From: Boswellia sacra
Taxonomy: Eukaryota > Streptophyta > Magnoliopsida > Sapindales > Burseraceae
NCBI GenBank assembly: GCA_013180625.2
Contig: SNVD02002402.1
Location: forward strand, 103,827 to 167,826
DNA: 64,000 nucleotides
Reading direction: 5' to 3'
The notes under the pieces are model-generated. The model had not been told where the DNA came from and ran no database searches. It was given only the letters and a program-made list of their open reading frames with translations. This document shows, piece by piece, positions 59,601-64,000 of this stretch (its first letter is position 1; each line of letters starts with the position of its first letter). The translations under genes were made by a program, and so were the position numbers.

Positions 59601-61348
59601 TTTTAATGCATATATTATTGGAATAAAGTAAAAAGAGACGAGTATCGAGGTTTTTTATTTTTTATTTTAGTTTCTTAAAGATATATATATTATTTTAACA
59701 CAAAATCATGACACAATTTTCTAATATTTTTCACCTAATTCAATTTTTAAAATGGTTCATGAGTTGATCATTAAATACAACTTTCTTATTTTAAATCTTA
59801 ACCATTAGATTATGTGAGATTAAGGGTTAAAAAAATTGTGTGTTTAGCTTTATTTTAAAAGTTTGTTTCAAAGGATACCCTCTTTGTGGTATTAATTTGT
59901 TTATTTTTATCATAAAAATATCTGAAACCAAATATTTTGATATCTACAATTTACAAATGGTGAACCATAGAGTTATTTAGATAATAAGTTGTATTTTATA
60001 TACAAAAAAAAAAGTAAAATCTAACGATGCTCAACATATATCTTGTTATATATTGTTGGAAACTTAGATTTTGATACCAGAAAATGGGTACGTATATTTA
60101 TCAAAGATTCTATAGTGTTAGTTAATTCTGTTTCTATATTACAAATTAATTTAATCGACATATTCTATGGTCGAAGTCACATATGTTCATAATTGTAATA
60201 AAATATTCCATATATTTTCCTGTTATACGATCTCTTACTTCCTAAATTACAGCTTTTTGAGATAAGAGTCTTGCTGCTTACCACAATAAAGATGGATAAA
60301 GAAGACAAATATAACAGGAACGCAAAACAAAACGTGATGAATACAATTAATTTTGACAAGAACTTTTATAGTGTTAGACTACTTAAATAAATTGTTGTTG
60401 GACCTTTACCAAAAACTTAAAGATTCTAACGTTTTGTTAAGTACATGATATCAGAGTTAAGGTCTTGAACTTTTAATCCTTTCATTGTCATGTCACTCTT
60501 AACAATCAAGCACTAAATTTCAGTTTAGTAATCTTGGTTTAGAATTAACTTAAACTTTTGGGTGCCATATTTCTTCACTTCTAGATCTAGGAAGCCATAT
60601 ATGCTCTATATATTACATCAAATTAGATCCATTGACTTATATATGTTTTTGGGTCAAATATGTAGATGTACCAAGCTATATATGTATATATTTCCAAGTT
60701 ATACACATGTTGATATGTAACCATTCCTGTACATGGAGTTATAATTGTATTATGAGCTTAAAGAACTTATGAGATCCACTATCAGATCAATTAATGCCCA
60801 ATTTCTCTGGTGATGAAAAGGACTTTAATGCTTGTCTTATTGATACACAATAAAGAAAAGAAAAATGATCTTTTTTTTTAAATTTAATATAAAATGCTCC
60901 ATTATGTAAGGGCGAATTATTATGCTCTAATTATCTTATCATGGGACAAATAATTGATTAACGGATCTTTATATTCCATCAGAACAGCTAGACTTGATGC
61001 ATCTTTATTAAGAGAAATACTTACACGCATCTGGTATACCACATCATTTCACTTATGTCGTGCGTCCAACAAATCATAACTTTCTATGTGGTGCCAACTC
61101 ACCATCTATTTAAGTCTATCTCCTCATTAATTTAAAAGTCACTTTTAATTTGTTTCTAAATTTAAATTTTCTTAAATTATCTCGCCCAACTTTCTAAAAA
61201 GAAAATCTCTAATCTCTCTAATATCTTGCTCTTTCTTATTTTGAAATTAAAAGTTCCTCTAACCAAAATATTCTCAAAAATTATTGAAAGACTTTTACCT
61301 CATTATATAAAAACCCCAAAAGAGATATGTAATGAACTAATTCTCGTA
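59601..61348. other. Flank repeat U3 (60110-60910) and AT-rich DNA
   Basis: The phrase accacaataaagatggataa recurs near 60280 and gagatccactatcagatcaa near 60770, as in U1 and U2. The remaining DNA is AT-rich and non-coding. Confidence 0.45.
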
Positions 61349-62152
61349 TAGGGGTGACAATTTTTGACACGACACGCGAACACGACTTAACACAACACGA
61401 GTTTAAGCGGGTTTTAGTTTCGGCATATTCGTATTCGTGTCAAAGATATCAACCCGTTTAATAATCGTGTCGTGTTCGAGTTGAGAATCTTCAACACGTG
61501 AACACGATTATGACACGATACGATTACGACATGAACACGATTATGACATGAGTAATACGAATAACACGACTATATATCATACACGATTGACACGATAACA
61601 CGATTAACATAAATATTGACACGAACACGATTATGATATGAGTAACACGAATAACATGAATACATATTATACACGATTGACACGATAACAAGATTAACAC
61701 GGATATTAACATGATTACATATTAAATTTAAAAATACTAAACTTTTTAGACATTTTAGTCCCTACATTTATCCAAATTTTAAAATAAAAATAGAATTTTA
61801 AAAATCTAATAAATTTTAAAACTTAGGATATTTTTGTCATTTAACAAAAGTTAGAAACCAAATTCTATAACGTATCATGATCGTGTTAACGGGTCATAAT
61901 CGTGTCAATCGGGTCGTATCAATAATGTAAATGTGTCTTAATCGTGTTAGACGGGTCGTGTTCGTGTCTAACACGATTACGATCCGTTTATTATTCGTGT
62001 TAGCGTGTCGCGTCATATTACCCATTTAATAATCATATTGTGTTCGTGTCGTGTCATAGTGACACGAATAATAAACGGGTCGTGTTCGTGTTAGGTCAAT
62101 TTTTATCGTGTCATAACTCGACACGACCCAAGAACACGAATTGTCACCCCTA
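61349..62152. mobile_element. hAT-type element rich in ACACGA phrases, 804 bp
   Basis: The ends are TAGGGGTGACAATT and, inverted, TAGGGGTGACAATT. The 8-bp flanks are ttctcgta (61341-61348) and ttctcgtc (62153-62160). The interior is filled with gacacgaacacgattatgac-like phrases in both orientations. A decayed relative lies at 23950-24560. It is non-coding. Confidence 0.85.
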
Positions 62153-62997
62153 TTCTCGTCAAAGAATTATCTAGAAAGGGAACCTAATCTGCATAATTAA
62201 GTAGGACTCGATATCATGTCGTATGATCTGCTCAAGAGTCTCCGTTAATCATGTCTGCAACTTTTTGACATAGACGCCATCAAGCAAAGCTTCCCTATTA
62301 TTATAAGATAGTTTCCGGCCATGAGCTGATCATAGAGATTAGGGGTGATATGGAATGTAACTTTGAAACTATTGCCTTAATGCATCTTGAAATATTATTA
62401 TATGCATAGAATTATGAGATATATGCATATTTAATGATTCATGAAATATTAATTTGATGAAATTTATTAAAGTAATGTATTTCTTAACAATTCGTCTTAT
62501 GAATCAATGTATATATCCCCATAATCAAGTGTTTGCCTTGAGATAAAGATCTCCTCGTAGAGAGAAAAAAAATCATAATTAAGTAGACAAAAATCCATCA
62601 TTATGAAATTAATTGTATTGAAGTTAGATGTCTCACTCTTTGGCTTTTTTTTTTTGTTTCATATCCAGAAAACATTTTAAAAAAATATATATTTATCAAT
62701 ACATTTTAAATCAATATTAACCTCATATAATTTTCAAAATTTAACAAAATAAAAAAACCACATATTTTTATTGAATATTTTTAAAAACAAAAACAAACAC
62801 ACGACACTACAAGCTATAAAATATCATTGCCTTACATATTCCAAGTCCTAATAAAGCCTCACAAATCCACCTAAAACCTGCTTACACAAAAATATATATA
62901 TAATGTTTATGATGACTTAACACGATAAAGACTCCTAAGAATTTACAGTACACTAGGATTTGCCCAGAACAATTCTCTCTTAATCAATTTGAAGGGT
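62153..62997. other. 3' flank of NPF copy C
   Basis: It matches 46340-47040 downstream of the intact gene. No gene is seen. Confidence 0.6.
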
Positions 62998-64000
62998 TTA
63001 ATTATCGGTACTGCAGGAGAGAAGTTCTAAAAGACAGCTACATCTGTTGTCGTGATCTTTTACTCCTTGTGCTATGTCGACATTTGAAGCGGAGGTTTTT
63101 GATTCCTCTCCCGTGTCAACGTTTAAACGGGATGTATGTGATATCTCATCTCTTCGTGTTGTGTTAACATCTACAGCTGTTTGTGCTCCCTCACGGTCTT
63201 CCATTGTGTTGACATCTACACCGGCTATGTGTGACATCTCTGTCTCTGACTCTGGCATGTTCTTGCTTTTATAATAGAAGAGTATTGATATGACTGAGTA
63301 GTAGCACAAGTTGACGGAAGTGACAATTGTTAGCCTCTTGTAGTACTCGTCCAGGCGACTGTTATTCACGGTGGTACCAAACAAGTCCTTGTTTACATAA
63401 ACACTTAACATGTTACTGAAACTTCCAAGTCCAATAACTAAAGCATTAATTGCTGATACATAGTATTTTCTTGATTGAGGGAACTGGAACATATTAAACA
63501 TGAATTCATCGAGTCCATCTTGAGCAAGTCCCTCCATAAAACCCAGCAAGCAGAACTGTGGAAGGAGCCAGAAGGTTTCCAGTTCGTAGTATGGACAATA
63601 AATCACTAACTTGTTGATCATAACCACTCTCAACCTGCGAACCTCAACCCGCCATGCAACAATAAAGCAAGGTATAGATAGCAGCATTCCAAGCCAGATT
63701 CTCAATAATGTAGCCTTTTTCAGTCTATCTTTCTTCTTCACTTCATCTTTTGAAACCCATTTTGAACATAACTTATCAAACAGAAAAGAGATCATTAGAC
63801 GTGACATTGATTGAAGAACCACGAAATAAGGGAGCAATTTTGAATTATTCATATATTGTCCTTGCCAAGGAAAAAAAGTCCTCCCTGCGGATAAAACCAA
63901 ACCAAACAAGAGGAAGGCGGTCCACAAAAAACCCATCTTTCGAAAATAGTTCAACTTCATTTTAGGTTGTGTTTGAGTACCCGTAGTACTGGGGTCGTTG
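62998..64000 (-). CDS. NRT1/PTR family (NPF) transporter copy C, last exon, partial
   Basis: The minus-strand frame is open from the window edge to a TAA at 62998. It matches exon 4 of the intact gene almost residue for residue: FGLVLSAGRTFFPWQGQY, LLPQFCLLGFMEGLAQDGL, LVIGLGSFSNMLSVYVNK, then the VDVN-repeat tail ending LLELLSCSTDN. The frame continues upstream past the internal Met at 63960, so the exon begins outside the window. One patch after WRVEVRR differs strongly from the paralogue (RVVMINKLVIYCPYYELET against EARFVNKSCCGSCDLYYELD), while both sides are nearly identical. No disabling change is visible. Exons 1-3 are not in the window, so integrity of the whole gene is unknown. Confidence 0.85.
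   Translation of the reverse strand, partial: NDPSTTGTQTQPKMKLNYFRKMGFLWTAFLLFGLVLSAGRTFFPWQGQYMNNSKLLPYFVVLQSMSRLMISFLFDKLCSKWVSKDEVKKKDRLKKATLLRIWLGMLLSIPCFIVAWRVEVRRLRVVMINKLVIYCPYYELETFWLLPQFCLLGFMEGLAQDGLDEFMFNMFQFPQSRKYYVSAINALVIGLGSFSNMLSVYVNKDLFGTTVNNSRLDEYYKRLTIVTSVNLCYYSVISILFYYKSKNMPESETEMSHIAGVDVNTMEDREGAQTAVDVNTTRRDEISHTSRLNVDTGEESKTSASNVDIAQGVKDHDNRCSCLLELLSCSTDN

Noticed and set aside
1..64000. tRNA or rRNA genes
   Set aside because: I saw no tRNA-like B box/cloverleaf or rRNA core; the only tRNA-related signals are primer-binding sites of retroelements.

Overview
This is an AT-rich nuclear region from a flowering plant, almost certainly a eudicot. The evidence is spliced genes with GT-AG introns, Copia, TRIM, MULE, hAT, CACTA and LINE remnants with plant-type signatures, and a cluster of NRT1/PTR (NPF) transporter genes. 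No species can be named from the sequence alone. Nothing bacterial, organellar or CRISPR-like is present.

The backbone is a minus-strand cluster of divergent NPF (proton-coupled nitrate/peptide transporter) genes. One copy looks intact: four exons, 49408 to 47049, 603 codons. A near-identical last exon enters the right edge of the window (64000 to 62998). A third copy (17489 to 14289) keeps all four exons, but a ~350-bp insertion destroys its exon 2 splice donor. The rest are remnants: a lone exon 1 (19323-19419), C-terminal tails (33276-33440 and 35733-35860), another exon 1 (36226-36322), an exon 4 split by a Copia element (39546-45310), and several stretches with upstream flanks but no coding body. 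The preserved copies replace the ExxER motif of transmembrane segment 1 with xxxDK, so their proton coupling may be altered.

Layout. 1-7236: a MULE transposase pseudogene (minus strand) broken by stops, frameshifts, a 1.86-kb solo Copia LTR and a ~2-kb LTR-like block. 7237-12560: CGACACTC-rich DNA, then a dispersed repeat carrying a hAT insertion, a ~2.2-kb insertion and a LINE tail. 14289-19443: the first NPF copy and an exon 1 relic, with a second hAT element between them. 19735-22913: a Pack-MULE-like element with pieces of a mitochondrial carrier gene and a cyclophilin gene, invaded by a GC-rich hAT element that itself holds a foldback. 25489-35261: a small hAT MITE and a 4.6-kb direct tandem duplication. 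35733-39500: NPF relics and a tandem TRIM. 39546-45310: an NPF exon 4 relic split by a complete 5.1-kb Copia with non-canonical TA...CT LTR ends. 47049-49408: the intact NPF gene. 51261-53560: a CACTA end with a captured symplekin exon, then a truncated Copia. 53640-60910: an inverted block of NPF-flank repeats without coding exons. 61349-62152: another hAT element. 62998-64000: the last NPF exon.

The window reads as a birth-and-death transporter cluster in which tandem copies are repeatedly duplicated, hollowed out and invaded. Paralogous flanks supply empty sites that date several insertions relative to the duplications. I found no convincingly new biochemical system. The strongest leads are the motif-altered NPF clade, its repeat-expanded cytoplasmic loop, and the double gene-capture element.
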